From Isoetes taiwanensis (taxonomy: Eukaryota; Streptophyta; Lycopodiopsida; Isoetales; Isoetaceae), in assembly GCA_021234155.1 (NCBI GenBank), contig JAJEKV010000015.1, forward strand, positions 8,441,662-8,505,661: a DNA stretch of 64,000 nucleotides. Reading direction: 5' to 3'. Shown in pieces: positions 1 through 12,825 of the stretch (positions are counted from its first letter, which is position 1; every line of letters starts with the position of its first letter). The translations under genes and the position numbers were made by a program. The notes under the pieces were generated by a model. That model was not told the origin of the DNA. It did no database searches and was given only the letters and a program-made list of their open reading frames with translations.

Positions 1-510
1 CGGGCCATTAGTGAGTGGACGGCTCATGGTCCAGTATTATTTCTAATGCACCACCAAATAAATATACCACAAGAATCCCTACAAATTGTACATAAGGGCC
101 GTTATGCCGTAAGTGTCTAGAATAAGATGTGATATCGATATTCGTGCCAACGTTCTAATAGTATTCCAAGCATTTCTAAATCTAAACTATCGCACTAATA
201 TTTTGAATGCTCCAAAGTACCCTAAGTCTCGCATTGCTTAAGATACCATTATTCATACTCCATGTTAATTTGGAGTTGGGAGGACCCTCACAACATTTTC
301 AACATGCAAAGTCATGAAAATGCATATGGCTATAATAGTTACAATCTCGGGACTGAAAAAACAAGCAATGAAATACAATTTTAGTGTCACTACCAAAGGT
401 TAAAGTATTATGTTATCCCTAAGTTATGCATCACTATAAAGTAGAATCCAAAAATTCATCATTACTAAACAGGCATTATATTATCAAACCTTAGATGTTA
501 ATAGTGGGTC

Positions 511-602
511 TAACCTTACATGTTTAGAATTAAAGAAATGTTTGCGGCAGCCATGGATCCAACCTTACATGTTTAGAAATAAAGAAATGTTTGCGGCGGC
601 CG
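511..602. repeat. Short tandem duplication (~45 bp x2)
   Basis: The block containing CCTTACATGTTTAGAA, AAAGAAATG and TTTGCGGC occurs twice back to back, with a few substitutions. The second copy ends in a GC-rich GGCGGCCGCC run. No coding meaning is visible. Confidence 0.7.
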
Positions 603-711
603 CCGCGATAAATTTCTTGTAAACATAAACATTTTAACATTTGCAAACAATATATCCAAGATTGATTAAGGACAAGAACATTGATTTTGTGATTTTCTTA
701 TACGTCCTTCG

Positions 712-766
712 GAGAGGGAGAGGGAGATGGAGAGGGAGAGGGAGAGGGAGAGGGAGAGGGAGAGCG
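712..766. repeat. GAGAGG hexanucleotide microsatellite
   Basis: About nine GAGAGG units with one interruption (GAGATGG), followed by an A-rich run. Reading through it gives an Arg-Glu repeat on the plus strand and a Leu-Pro repeat on the minus strand. Both are translation artefacts of the repeat. Confidence 0.9.
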
Positions 767-1595
767 GGAAAAAAAAAAACTCTAATTTGACCGATGTCTA
801 TGTCGGATGTCCGAATAATTTTCTTGTACAAGTCTTTTATTATGAGAAGGTAAGAGGGCATGTGCGTTATTATTTGGACTCATTAGATCTAAGCTCATTT
901 GAGAATGTGTCCAAAGACGTGTCCCATCCTACACCTTTACAATATATGCAAAAAAGGCGTTGGGAGTTGGAGACGAAAGAACAACAACGATAGGCCTCCT
1001 GATTAGAAAATCTCTTCATAGCATAGCATCTCCTTAGGCAACTTCAGGAGCAATTTCTTAAGAATGTAGACAAAACACAGAAAACAAGAGGAAAAAAAGA
1101 GCGATTTTGACTTTGAAAAGCCAATAATTCCGTTGCAGCAAACCACCCACATCAGAATATAATCAACATAAATAGATGACAGAATTGGCAAGCTCGGCTT
1201 GGCCATTCCCATTTGGGTTTCCGGTGGTCGCTTGCTTCGCCGGCTCTTCATCATGGAACTGGAGCGGCCCATTCCGTTCTCTGTCACCAATGGTGCATGC
1301 TTCTAGCTATGTTCTCTTTGCTGAATTTTTGCCATTTTGTCCCTCGTTGTGAATGATATCAACAAAAAAAAAAAACAAAGTGAATCCTAACAATGAGTTT
1401 ACCAGATTTGTGTTCCAAGCCAAAAAAACTAAGAATACAATGAATCTTGGTAATTTATAAACAGACTAGCAACTCAGAAAATTTCTGTCTGATAAATTAG
1501 CCAGACATTGAAAGCTCGAAGAAAATCCTTTATTTGTTTGATAGAATATAAGAAGGTTGTGATTTGGGTTGTATGTTGCAAATGGTTAGTAACTG

Positions 1596-4500
1596 GTGTT
1601 TATATGTGCAGTTGCCTCAAGGATGCTTCATTCCTTCTCATGGATGTTCTCTATGTCGTGCTCTGCACACAAAAGCACATCGGCAGATGCTATTTTGCGA
1701 CAGCTAGAATTTTTATCTCTTGCAGCATGCCCCCAGCGGTTAGTTGTGACAGGGGTCACTCTTTTTTTCTTGGTCTTGCTTATCTTGTTAAAAAATTTGC
1801 CTTTAACCAAGTTAAACCAAGAAGAGAAATGCAAAGAATCAATGGCTGCAAGGTGAAAGTAGGACGTCTGTTCCTCGTGACTACTATAGCATCAGTGATT
1901 CTTTGTCTGGGGTATATCACGCTTGCTATATTTCATGCATCTGTTGTGTTTTTTAATCATCAAAGTCAAATGGCATTGGTTGAACTTCTTTTTGCTGCTA
2001 CACAAGCAGTGAAATGGTCCCTCATTCTTAAAATACTTAGTCAGGAGAAATTTCGCATTGCTTGTCATCACCCCCACCTGCTTAGGACTTGTGGATGTCA
2101 CGATTTTTTTCCTCTCCTGCTTCCTGTTCTCTTTCTTCCATGGTACGCCTGATCTTAGGGGATTGGACATATAACTACCGGCTAAGCAGGTGGATGATGT
2201 TTTCACTGTTTCAACAATTTCTCTATCAGGCTTCTTGTTTATTGTGGCCCTGAGAGGAAAGACTGGCCTTGCAAAAGTGGAAGATCTAATAACATTGGAG
2301 GAACCCTTGTTGAAAGGTTCCTTTCTAAATGAGGAACCTAATATCACAGAATACTCCAAAGCAAGCAGTTTCAGTAAGGCAATATGGGCTTGGATGAAAC
2401 CATTGCTTGATAAAGGGTCCAAAGAGACCCTTCAATTGGAAGATGTTCCTTCAGTGGCAGTAAAATGATAGGGCAGAGTCTACATTTGTTCTTTTCCAGT
2501 CGAAATGGCGAAAGAGAGATGCTCTCATCCTGTCTCATCAACACTTTTAAGTGCTTCTGGAATAAACTAGCATTCAATGGTCTGTTAGCTTTTATCAGAT
2601 TGTGTGTGATGTATGTTGGCCCAGTTCTAATAGAGCAGTTTGTAAATTATTGTTCTGGAGAGAGGACTTCAGTATATGGGGGCTACTACCTTGTCCTAGT
2701 GCTTTTGATAGCAAAAGGTGTTGAAGTTCTTGCTTCACACCAATATAATTTTCAGAATCAGAAGCTTGGCATGTTGGTTAGGTCCACCATTATTACATCT
2801 GTGTATCACAAAGGTCTTCAGTTGTCCAATTCTTCTAGACAACGCTATGGAATGGGCCAGATTGTGAACTATATGGCTGTTGACGCCCAGCAATTGTCAG
2901 ATGTCTGTTTACAACTTCACAACCTCTGGCTACTACCAGCCCAGGTGTGTATTGCATTGACAATACTTTATCGAGCTATCGGCCTTCCCATGCTTGCAGG
3001 TTTTGTCACAATGGTTGTCCTTGTAGTGGCCAATTATTATTGCACAAAGTTGCAGCGCAAATATCAGATCCAATTAATGAAAAAAAGAGATCAGAGGATG
3101 AAAGTAACAAGTGAAATTCTCAATTTTATGAAAATTATTAAGCTTCAAGCATGGGAGGAGCACTTCCAGAATCGTGTCAGGGATTCCCGTATGGTTGAGT
3201 ATGGATCGCTTCGGAAGGCTTTATATGCATTTACAACAACTATAGCCATGTTATGGATATGCCCATCTATGGTTTCCACTGTCATGTTTGCTGCATGTGT
3301 GATTCTCAAGACAGAATTAACTTCAGCAAAAGTTTTTTCTGACGGCAACTTTCCGTATATTACAAGAGCCTATTCAGATGTTCCCGCAAACTCTTGTTGC
3401 CATTTCTCAAGCTCTTGTCTCACTTGAACGGTTGGATAAGTATATGGAGAGTTCTGAATTAGATGTGACATCTGTAGCAAGGTTATCAGATGGAAAGTAT
3501 GCTGTGGAAGTTGAAAAAGCATCTTTTTCTTGGGAAGACGAAGAACCTGTTTTAAAGGATATTGATATTCAGATTAGGCAAGGTTCACTGGTAGCAATTG
3601 TTGGATCTGGGAAATCTTTCCTACTTGCGTCTGTTATTGGGGAGATGTGTAAACTTTCTGGCAAGGTACTACTTGTATTAAAATGATGCTTGCATGTTTA
3701 AAATTTGACTGAGATTCTTTATCCCTAAGTGATCAGGTTGCAGTGTGTGGCATCCTGGCATATGTTGCACAGACTGCATGGATACAAAATGGTACAGTTC
3801 AACAAAATATTATTTTTGGGTTACCCATGGATAAAAAAAGGTATGAAAAGGCTCTACGTGTTTGTGCACTACAAAATGACTTAGACTTGATGGAATATGG
3901 AGACCAGGCAGAGATAGGTGAACGAGGTATAAACCTTAGCGGTGGTCAGAAACAACGAATTCAATTGGCAAGGGCAGTGTATGAAGACTGCGATATATAC
4001 CTGGTTGATGATGTATTTAGTGCTGTCGATGCTCATACTGGAACCCAATTATTTCACGCAAGTATACTGGATACTTGTTTGCATGATTTCTCTTTGAATG
4101 TAATAATTTCTTGTGATTTAAGCTTTTGTTGTTCTACAGGAATGCATACTTGGTGCTCTAAATGGCAAAACAGTGTTGCTGGTCACACATCAAGTGGAGT
4201 TCTTATATGAAGCAGACTTGATCTTGGTAAGCATCGATTTATGTTTTATCTGCAAAGAGTTTTAGAAACTTTTCTTGCCTCTATGTAGTTTTTGTATTGG
4301 GTATTTCTTTTCTTTTCATCTTTTTACTAAAGGAAGATAGAGCTAAATCATATAAAAAAAACCGATTGTAGAAAGGTTCTCCCTATGATACAAGCATCAG
4401 ATACTAAAGAAGTTACAATCTATTAAATGTTGATTGCCTTGCAGGTGATGCAAGAAGGCAGGGTCATGCAATCAGGAAAATATGCAGAGATTTTGAAAAG

Positions 4501-7054
4501 TGGGACAGGTCTGGAGGCCCTAGTACTAGCCCACAACATTGCCATGGAGTCCATCTCCACAGTGGATCAGAATGAAAAGGGGCAGAATAAAGACGAGATT
4601 TTAGAGTTCTGTCAAGGTTCCCCACTAAAGATTGAGGCAAGCACAACCAATGAATCATACAAAAGCAATTTGAAAATAACCAATAAGCAACAATCCGGCA
4701 CTCTGGAATATAATACTAAAGGTGGGTCATCCAAGCTTATTGATGCGGAGCAAAGAGGTTCAGGTCGTGTTGGTTGGAAAGTATATTGGTTGTACTATAC
4801 TAAGGCATTTGGTTGGCAAGCTGTAGCATTGTTGTTAAGTGCACAAATAATATGGCAATCTCTTACAGTGTTAAATGATTATTGGCTGGCTGGTCAGACA
4901 TCAGAGGAACATCACAATGTATTCAATCCTCTTCTCTTCATTGAAGTCTATGCTTACCTTGCCATAGGCTCCTGGATATGTGTGGTCATACGCGTGGTAG
5001 TTATGAACATTACAGGATTGAAGACAGCACAAATGTTCTTCTTTGATATGTTGCAAAGTCTGTTCAGAGCGCCCATGTCATTCTTTGACACGACGCCTTC
5101 CGGTAGAATCTTGAGTAGGGTAAGAAACCATTACAAATTCCATAGCGCTCGTTTACACACAGCAATATTTTATATTTGGAACTTTTGTAGTTTTCTACAG
5201 ATCAAACCATGCTGGATATCTTTCTGCCCTTTTTCTCTGTTGGTGCTATGTCACTGTATATTGCAAGTATTGGTACTTTGATTGTTACATGTCAAGTGAC
5301 ATGGCCTGTCGTGCTGATTATCCTCCCACTTTTCTGGTTATACAGATTGTACCAGGTAAAGAAATTTGTAAATGATGCCAAATGGATTTTTGTGTGTCGC
5401 ACTATTGTAAAGGTGATCATCTGCAGGGATATTTCATTGCATCATCAAGGGGAGTTGACACGATTAGATTCCATAACACCACCAGTCATCTTTCACTTCT
5501 CAGAGACATTGGCAGGAATTATGACCATCAGATGTTTCAGAAAGGAAAGGAAAAGGATTTTTATGCGGGTAAACTTTGAGAAGGTAAATGCCAATATCCG
5601 AATGGATTTCCACAATAATGCTGCGAATGAGTGGTTAGGGTATAGGATTGAGATGCTTGGCACTACTGTGCTTTGTTCATCAGCATTATTTCTTGTAGCC
5701 CTTCCTGCAAACATCATTAGGCCAGGTATGTGTAGACATGGTTAAACATGTGTTTTTTATGATGTGAAACTGATGTGTTGAGGGTGGAATACTGATAACT
5801 TGCAGACCGGGCGGGCTTATCACTCTCCTATGGTCTATCACTTAATGCATGCTTGTATTGGTCAGTATGGCTGGCATGCCAAGTTGAAAACAAGATGGTA
5901 TCTGTTGAGAGGTTGAGACAATATACTACTATTCCTAAAGAAGCTCCTGCAATTGTAGATAACTGCAGACCACCTTCAAACTGGCCATCCAAGGGTAACA
6001 TCTCAATGTCAGACTTGAAGGTGCAAACATAACACCCTTAAGGTTCTAGTAACATTTTATTCCAATCATTATCTTGGACTCACGTTGCTTTCGCTCATGC
6101 AGCTTCGTTATCGACCTAATACTCCACTTGTTCTCAAGGGAATAAACTTAAATGTTCAAGGGGGACACAAGGTTGGGATTGTGGGTCGAACAGGAAGTGG
6201 CAAGTCAACTTTACTACAAGCAATCTTTCGATTGGTTGAACCTTGTGGTGGGCAAATAGTTATTGATGGCATTGAAATCGCCAAGATGGGACTCTCAGAT
6301 CTCAGATCTAAATTCGCGATCATTCCGCAGGAGCCTACCCTGTTTGAAGGAAACATAAGAAACAACATTGATCCACTCGGTCAACATTCTGATGATGAAA
6401 TATGGGAGGTATGACAAATGATCTATTTGAAATAGAAGGCATGGGGTATGAGGTAGTGTTTTTGAGAAAGAGATAGCAGAAATAATCAGCGATTTCTTTT
6501 GCACAGGCTCTTAAAAGTGCCAGCTAGGTGATATTGTCCAAAATAAGTCTGAAAAGCTTGATTCGCCTGGTAATTGATCTTTGACAATTCAGGAGTATTC
6601 AATTTGTTTGCTTTAAAATAACATTGAAACATTTGCAGTTCTTGACAATGGAGAAAATTGGAGTGTTGGACAAAAGCAGCTGTTTTGTCTTGGACGTGCA
6701 TTGCTAAAGAAGAGTCGCATATTGTTCCTAGATGAGGCAACAGCATCTATAGATGCCCAGACAGAGGGTATAATACAGAAAACTATGCAGGAGCAGTTTA
6801 GACATTCGACGGTTATCAGCATAGCCCATAGAATACCATCAGTGATGAACAGCGATAGAGTTGTAGTGATGGATGCAGGTAATCAAATTGGCTTCTTCCT
6901 TGCTTTCATATAATGCAGAAACATAACTTTTTCCATTCTGAAAACAGGTGAAGTTAAGGAGTACAATGAGCCTCTGAAATTACTAGAGGATCCAACGTCA
7001 TTATTTGCATTGCTTGTTCATGAATATGCTGCAAGATCTGGTGCTAAACTCTAA
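1596..7054 (+). CDS. ABCC-type (MRP) ABC transporter, multi-exon, frame-disrupted
   Basis: Full-size ABCC (multidrug-resistance-associated) transporter; plant members move glutathione, glucuronide or other organic-anion conjugates across vacuolar or plasma membranes. Order seen: N-terminal membrane region (about 1,596-2,460), first membrane domain (2,540-3,340), nucleotide-binding domain NBD1, second membrane domain (4,740-5,990), NBD2. NBD1 has the LSGGQKQR signature and Walker [15 protein letters not shown]2 has [21 protein letters not shown] and [11 protein letters not shown]. Exon blocks I can place: 2,190-3,665, 3,738-4,057, 4,140-4,226, 4,445-5,119, 5,191-5,355, 5,427-5,725, 5,806-6,020, 6,103-6,408, 6,507-6,569, 6,639-6,878, 6,948-7,054 (stop TAA). 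The intron at 4,058-4,139 has a GC donor. Frame breaks lie near 1,835, 2,150, 2,463, 2,540, 3,339, 5,451 and 6,515; NBD1 Walker A is three residues short. The start is uncertain. It looks closest to the ABCC8/ABCC10-like group, but no symbol is given. Confidence 0.85.
4058..4139 (+). other. GC-AG intron in the ABCC gene
   Basis: The reading frame ends in ...QLFH at 4,057 and resumes at 4,140 with [18 protein letters not shown], which is the family-typical continuation. The junction donor reads GCAAGTAT instead of GT, and the acceptor is TTCTACAG. GC donors with an otherwise strong consensus are a known minor class in plants. Confidence 0.7.
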
Positions 7055-9458
7055 AGCTTCAGCAGCTCAGCCTAACCTTGTATACCAGGAGTTGCCGTTG
7101 AAAGCCTTCTATGTCGACAAGTCTGTTGACAACCAAGGTACGGAATTAACCGCCCAATTGTCGGGTCTATATGGCTTACCCACTTCCAGGTGGAATTATT
7201 ATTTTTGATGCAATCTGGGACCTAATTCATTGTCCAGACCTCCTGTATGTAATAAATACAAGGGGAAATTACACCCTACAAAATATATTGCATTCTATAT
7301 GTGTAGAATCCAGCATTGTTGCTGGCCCTTAGGAGTCAAATCCAAATATGAGGATTGGTGCAAGTGATGTTTGTAAGGTGTGAATTTAGGCCCGTGCATG
7401 TCTCAGACGAAGAATCGTGTTATTGGTATAAGTTTGGGCCTGCATGTGTTGTTTATTTATTTCTTATGCCTGTTGTTGGTGACAGTACAACATGTTCTAC
7501 TAAGTTCTTCAAGAACCTGCAGAAATTTGGCCCTTCACTCACTATTATTATTTTTTCCAATAAACCTGTTGATCATTCTTAATATAAGTTTGGACATGAT
7601 GTGGTAAATAATAAGTGTGTTCTAACTACATCAGGTCATTGTTTATGATTCTTTGTTTTTTTCTTATTTCAAGAAGCTATTTGAACAATCTTGCTTTGTA
7701 ATTTATTGATCATAATGCAGTGCCTTCAGTTTAGAAACGAAACACCTGTCCTGATGTATATTACCTTCATGCTTTAGCCATTTTGTCCTCAAACTGCTAA
7801 TGCTTAGCACAAATCCCGATTTCACTCTATTGTAACTCCTTTGCTTGTTCCTTTTTTCGTTGGCTTTTTCAATAAAACCATAGCCGGCCCCATTTCAACA
7901 TGCCTATCCGTGACCCGATTCTGCGAGTTTTAAATCTAGTTGAAGAAATTTTTTCCTGGCCAACCGGCAGAGGATTCTGTAACCTTGATCAGACGAAGAA
8001 CATTACAGTTATAAAATACTTGCCTCTCGAGCGATAGAGGGTTTTGATCGGCCTGAATTCCCTCCACTGTCAGAACCAACATAAATTAAGGCAAAATAAG
8101 CATGATGGTCGTTTCTTTTATGCAAAGGGGCCCACGAAAAATATTTCTCATAGAAATACAATCTAAAGAGCAAAAGCGAGGGAATCGCCCAATTCTCTGC
8201 ATCATTGCTAGTTCGGCTTTTCTGAGTTGCTTGATTGATTTTTAGGGAACCCCTTAGTAGGAGGTGCCCATATTCCATGTAAATTAAAGCAAAATAAGAA
8301 TGATGGTTGTTTCTTTTATGCAAAGGGGTGCACAATAAATATTTCTCATAAAAATACAATCTAAGAATAGAATAGAATAGAATAGATTTTTTAGCATCTA
8401 CGGAAACCAATTGGCCTATGAGACCCAAACAAAAAGAGAGCAGCAAGCGTATTACTGAAAGCGAGGGAATAGGCCTAATACTCTGCATCATCGCTAGTTC
8501 GGCTTTTTTGGGTTGCTTGATTTATTTTTAAGGAAACCCCTTAATAGGAGGTGCCCATATTCCATGTGTTTTAGGATAGAAAACACACAAAAGACTAGCT
8601 TTTATAGGTGGTGACGTAATCTATCCCATTGCATATTAATGAAGAGTTACAAGCCTTTAAGATGATTGAAGTCTTACTCATTCTCGCCCATCCATTTGCC
8701 AATCTACCATTTTTAGTTCAAAACCAAAACCAGGGATGCAATGGCAATGTGTGAACCTCAAACATATCTGATCAAGCTCTAACCATACGTCAAGGTAAGT
8801 TGATGTTCATTCTTGTGTATTATCCAATGAATGGCTGCCATGTGGCAACCATTCTAATCAAGAATGGAAAATGGGATCGCATTCTTGATCGACCTTTGCG
8901 ACCCGGCCGAAAATGCGCTAAAATCTCGCATTTGAAGACCACATTTGCGACTGTTAAAATCTTACCTTGACGAAATAGCAAGGTCGGCCATTCATTCCAT
9001 TGTGGCGGGGCCACCCAATCAGTCAGCCCTCAGCGGCCTAAGCCATGGCGGTGGAATGGCTTCCCTGCCCATTCCACATCACATGGGGATCCACCAAGGT
9101 GATACAAGAAAAGAATGATGCCAATGTGGAGATGCTAAAATGTCGTTATCTTCTCTACCAAGATGAGTACTACATGAGATTTCCTCGATATCTTCATGGT
9201 AGGTACTGCAAGATCTATTGGCACTTTGACTAACCTCCATCTTCTTCCTCAAGTACCTAATATTGCCATTAAAAAATAGTAATGTTTGTTTAATAGCCCC
9301 ACCGCCATGCCATATTCGTCTCATGAAAAATTGCATTTAGGTTTTGGAGTCAAATTTGAAAGCATTTTAGGGTACTTTTGGTCGGATTTGTTGTTTTCCG
9401 AGGATTTTAGGGTGTTTAGGATTGGTTTTGCATGTTTTCAAAAGGATTCTAGGGTGCT

Positions 9459-9463
<5 letters not shown>
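7055..9463. other. Gene-free region downstream of ABCC
   Basis: Includes the likely ABCC 3' untranslated region, with several AATAAA-like sites from about 7,240 on. Beyond that I see only the tandem duplication at 8,079-8,565 and a run leading to a long poly(T) at 9,464. Short open frames here have no recognisable domain. Confidence 0.5.
8079..8565. repeat. Diverged tandem duplication (~200 bp unit)
   Basis: Unit 1 (about 8,079-8,277) and unit 2 (about 8,278-8,565) share ATGATGGTCGTTTCTTTTAT-like, TTTCTCATA, GCGAGGGAAT, GCTAGTTCGGCTTTT and AGGAGGTGCCCATATTCCAT blocks in the same order. Unit 2 carries about 85 extra bases, including an AATAG pentamer run near 8,375-8,392. Confidence 0.8.

Positions 9464-9500
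<37 letters not shown>
9464..9500. repeat. Poly(T) tract of 37
   Basis: An uninterrupted T run directly precedes the first copy of the 2.9-kb direct repeat. The second copy is preceded by T10 (16,702-16,711), so a T tract seems to belong to the unit boundary. Confidence 0.85.
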
Positions 9501-9503
<3 letters not shown>

Positions 9504-12433
9504 TGCTTTGCTAGCATGAATAATTTAATTATGCCCCTTATGAGAATTTCCTCCCTCGTTTAATATGGGCTAGGGATTTGATGGATATTATCACCGATAC
9601 TACACTTGTTTAATATCTTTTCGGATCATACCCTCCTTTAAATATTTCCCTAGGTTCATTTTCCGTCCTCTTGTGGGGTGTAGCTAAGAATGAAAACTTG
9701 GCAGCCTTGTAAATAATAAACTAGGGTGTAGTATGGATACCTTTTAAAATGAAAATGAAATTTATTGAGTTTACATTGGCGACCGCAATAGGACCTAAAG
9801 CAGATTTTTCCCATTGATCTTTATGAACGGCGGTGGCTGATGATAGCTTGACCGCTTTTGGAAATCTTTTTGCTCTGCCAAAGATATCCTTGGACAGATC
9901 GAAGGTGTATTACGTGTGGTAGCATTAATTGGCTTTCCCGGGCTTTCTGCTATGGAGTCGTGGGACTTACTCTTGGAGGAGGATCTTCCACTTTCCGATG
10001 TTGCTAGACAGCGCCTAAATGAGGCGGCTTTAGATAGAGAGATAGCATTTTGCATGCAAAGTTGTTTACTGGAAGATCATAAGATCGATATGGAGGGCTA
10101 TAACAAGCGTGGCAGATATAACTATAGTGGCCAGCCACCGAGCCAGTAGATTTCAAGGAGCCAATAGGCAAAGTTCTGGAGACTCTTCCCATTATGTTCC
10201 TGAAACTCAATTCATGGATGAGCATGAATCAGACATGGACGATAATCAGGTATGAACTGTGCATCATTAGTTTACAGGAATGATCTGGAAATATAAGCTG
10301 GTGCTTGGTAAAGATTTGCTAATTGCCCCTTATTCTGCTGCACTCGTAGCATATGGATTAGTGTGGCGGGGCGAAATCTTAATACATGGTACTTCGGCAA
10401 GATAAAGAATAAACTTTCTACTTCTTACCCGTTTACTATCCCTCAAAATGGGCTATATGGTTTCTTGCATTGTTTGAACTCCATTTCCATATAAACTTGG
10501 TGAAGGCCCTCTAGGAAAACAAAGGATTTGAATATTCTCATGCTTAATACATTGCATGGGAATTAAAATATCTCTGACGGATAAATAAGATCACGATAGC
10601 AAAGCTGATCCGGTTAGTTTGTATCCTTTTATTTACCAAATGTACATGTTAAACTATAGATGAATATGCATCTTTATGGGATGATCATCCCAATCAGATT
10701 ACAATTGTTCTTATTATCAAGTTACTGTTTCTTTATTCTAAATTAAAATCTGTTTTAACTTATGGCAGACATGGCACAGTCTTGAAAGTTTCTTTCTTTG
10801 TTTATTCCCTTGCTCTACATATGGATTTATTCTCTCCTTTAGCATATTTTATTTCCATTCTTTCTATAATGTTCTTGAATCTCTGGGGCAAAAGGATTAC
10901 ATTAGGTGATCCGGTTGACAACCCTAAGCCCTAAGGTACCTTTTAACCTTGCATCTTACCCTTATCGGGCTAATGATGTATTGGTTGGCTGCAGTGCGGG
11001 CTTCTACTCCCTAATGTCTTGCTTTTGTCCATTATATTCTAGAAGTTCTTGGGAGTATGACTTCTACGAAGTGAAAAAGCCTTGATCATGGTGGAGGCTT
11101 TTGAGATGGATTACAAGTGAAATTTGAGTATTAATGCATAGGAGATGGCGAGAGACACGAAACTTTAAGCCTTGGTGATGTCTTTCTTTATCTCATGGAT
11201 GTAGTAGTATATCTGGTTTCTAAATGATTATGGGAATAACTGGTATATTTTGTGACTGCCACTTTTGCCTGTTTGGCATAACCTTGACCAGTTTTATTAG
11301 ATATCCAAAACCTCTAAAGCATTTTCTGACTTATTGTACAAGGCTGTAAACTCTATAGAGTTAGCATTTGCTAATGATGATATGTAATGCTGGCGGCCCA
11401 TATAGCAGACTTATGGCTGCCTTGGCTATTTTTCCACTTTATCCAGCTTTACTACTGCATCTCAAATGAGTACTTGTGAGACTGAAAACATTTTGTTGGC
11501 TGTATTTCCTTCTAATTCTAATAGATCATATTATATGAGAAGTTGTTGGTTTAACACTCCAATGAAATTTCGTCTTTTTACTACTGTTATGCTGTGCTTT
11601 TTGGAATGAAACGAGTTTATGATGAACTGTAACATATTATATGGCAAAAATGGTTTTTGTATACCTCTTTGATTAACCGTAGGATGTCTGACAGTGTAAA
11701 AACAACGGCATTACGAGTCTGGAATATCAGGAATATTCAAACTTGGTAAAGTGAAATGTGGTGGTGAAATAGTGGACCAAGTGTACGGTGCTAAAGTAGC
11801 TATGACAGCAGGCTCATTTCTGCAATATGGTGGACCTTGGTTTTAATGTTATCATGAACATAGAATGACTACAATGTTGGTAAATAACATAGATGCCTCA
11901 ATAAGATGGTTCGGATGGATCTACAAAATTATATACTTTTAAGTTGATGAATGTAGGAGTCATGACCTTAAAGTCATAGTGTAAAAGCTTTGCTTGCATA
12001 ATTGAAAATAGATCAAGTTCCTATTTGGAACTATTGGATTAGAAATGGGTTGGCTTCTAAGATTAATAAAAGATATGGGTCCCTGGTTTTCTATGAGCAT
12101 AACATGAATGCCCTAGTACATTCATGAAGCTATATATCCAAGCTTGTCTTTGAGACTCTCGTAAATTTATAATCCTTGTTCACCTTAGATCAATGGATGT
12201 ACTTGTCTAATTGAGCATTGTGGTAAGCGGACCATGTGGATATTGATTATATGATTACTTCATGGTATAATAGGCGGGAGCATAGTTCAAATATGGTGCA
12301 TGTACTTAAGATTTCTTGATTTCCACGGTTTTATGGTACCACTTTGGATTTGAAAAGTCTTTGTGTGGCGGATAAGGCAAACAAAGGGATTGGCCGATGC
12401 GATGTTTGTGCTAGGTCTAACTAGTTCAAGCGG
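9501..12433 (+). repeat. Left copy of the 2.9-kb direct repeat
   Basis: Starts ATATGCTTTGCTAGCATG after T37 and ends ACTAGTTCAAGCGG before the core. Nearly the whole length aligns co-linearly with 16,712-19,658. Long blocks are identical, for example around 11,761-11,930 against 18,970-19,150. It carries a short reading frame (9,916-10,254) near its left end and little else that looks coding. Confidence 0.85.
9916..10254 (+). CDS. Short reading frame inside the left repeat, unknown
   Basis: The frame opens at 9,916 and runs to a stop at 10,147-10,149. A shifted frame continues as ...HYVPETQFMDEHESDM and ends near 10,254 at a plausible splice donor (CAG|GTATGA at about 10,251-10,256). The product would be acidic and glutamine/serine-rich, with no domain I recognise. 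In the right repeat (about 17,120-17,470) the same stretch is present but the frame is broken by small indels. It could be a first exon or ORF1 of the element, or chance. No function is assigned. Confidence 0.3.
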
Positions 12434-12825
12434 TTTTCATGACATACGTGCATTGGTCATATCGATCTTTGCCATAATTCCTTGGTTAAAGTCTCTTTTC
12501 CTTCAAAGCAGAATATTGGACTTGGATTTCTCTCTATTGATCTTTGCATCGCTTTTAATTCTTATGGTCTCATATCTACGATACATGATTGCGGTGAGTA
12601 TGATAATCAAGATGTTCGAGTTTAAAATTGAGATTCCTACTTGGAACTTCGGGCTGGTTGGTTGGGGATATGACAAGAACAATATAGAATGCCCGAATAA
12701 TCTTTGTCTTGAGACCCTACTATCTTTGCATAAAGAATGACAAATTCCACCAAAAATTTTGGAGAAAAGAAGCAACCAAAAGGACCTAATGGGTATTAGT
12801 TGGTAAGCCACTTGGGCTTTAGTAA

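Larger units (their letters stand above)
1..1595. other. Gene-free 5' flank
   Basis: No recognisable protein domain was found on either strand. The stretch is AT-rich and holds a 46-bp imperfect tandem duplication near 511-602 and a GAGAGG microsatellite at about 712-766. It lies upstream of the ABCC gene, so its last part probably holds that gene's promoter and leader, but I could not place a TATA box with confidence. Confidence 0.5.

Noticed and set aside
727-993. 88-codon frame beginning with an Arg-Glu repeat
   Set aside because: Its start is the GAGAGG microsatellite; the remaining part has no domain and no splice support.
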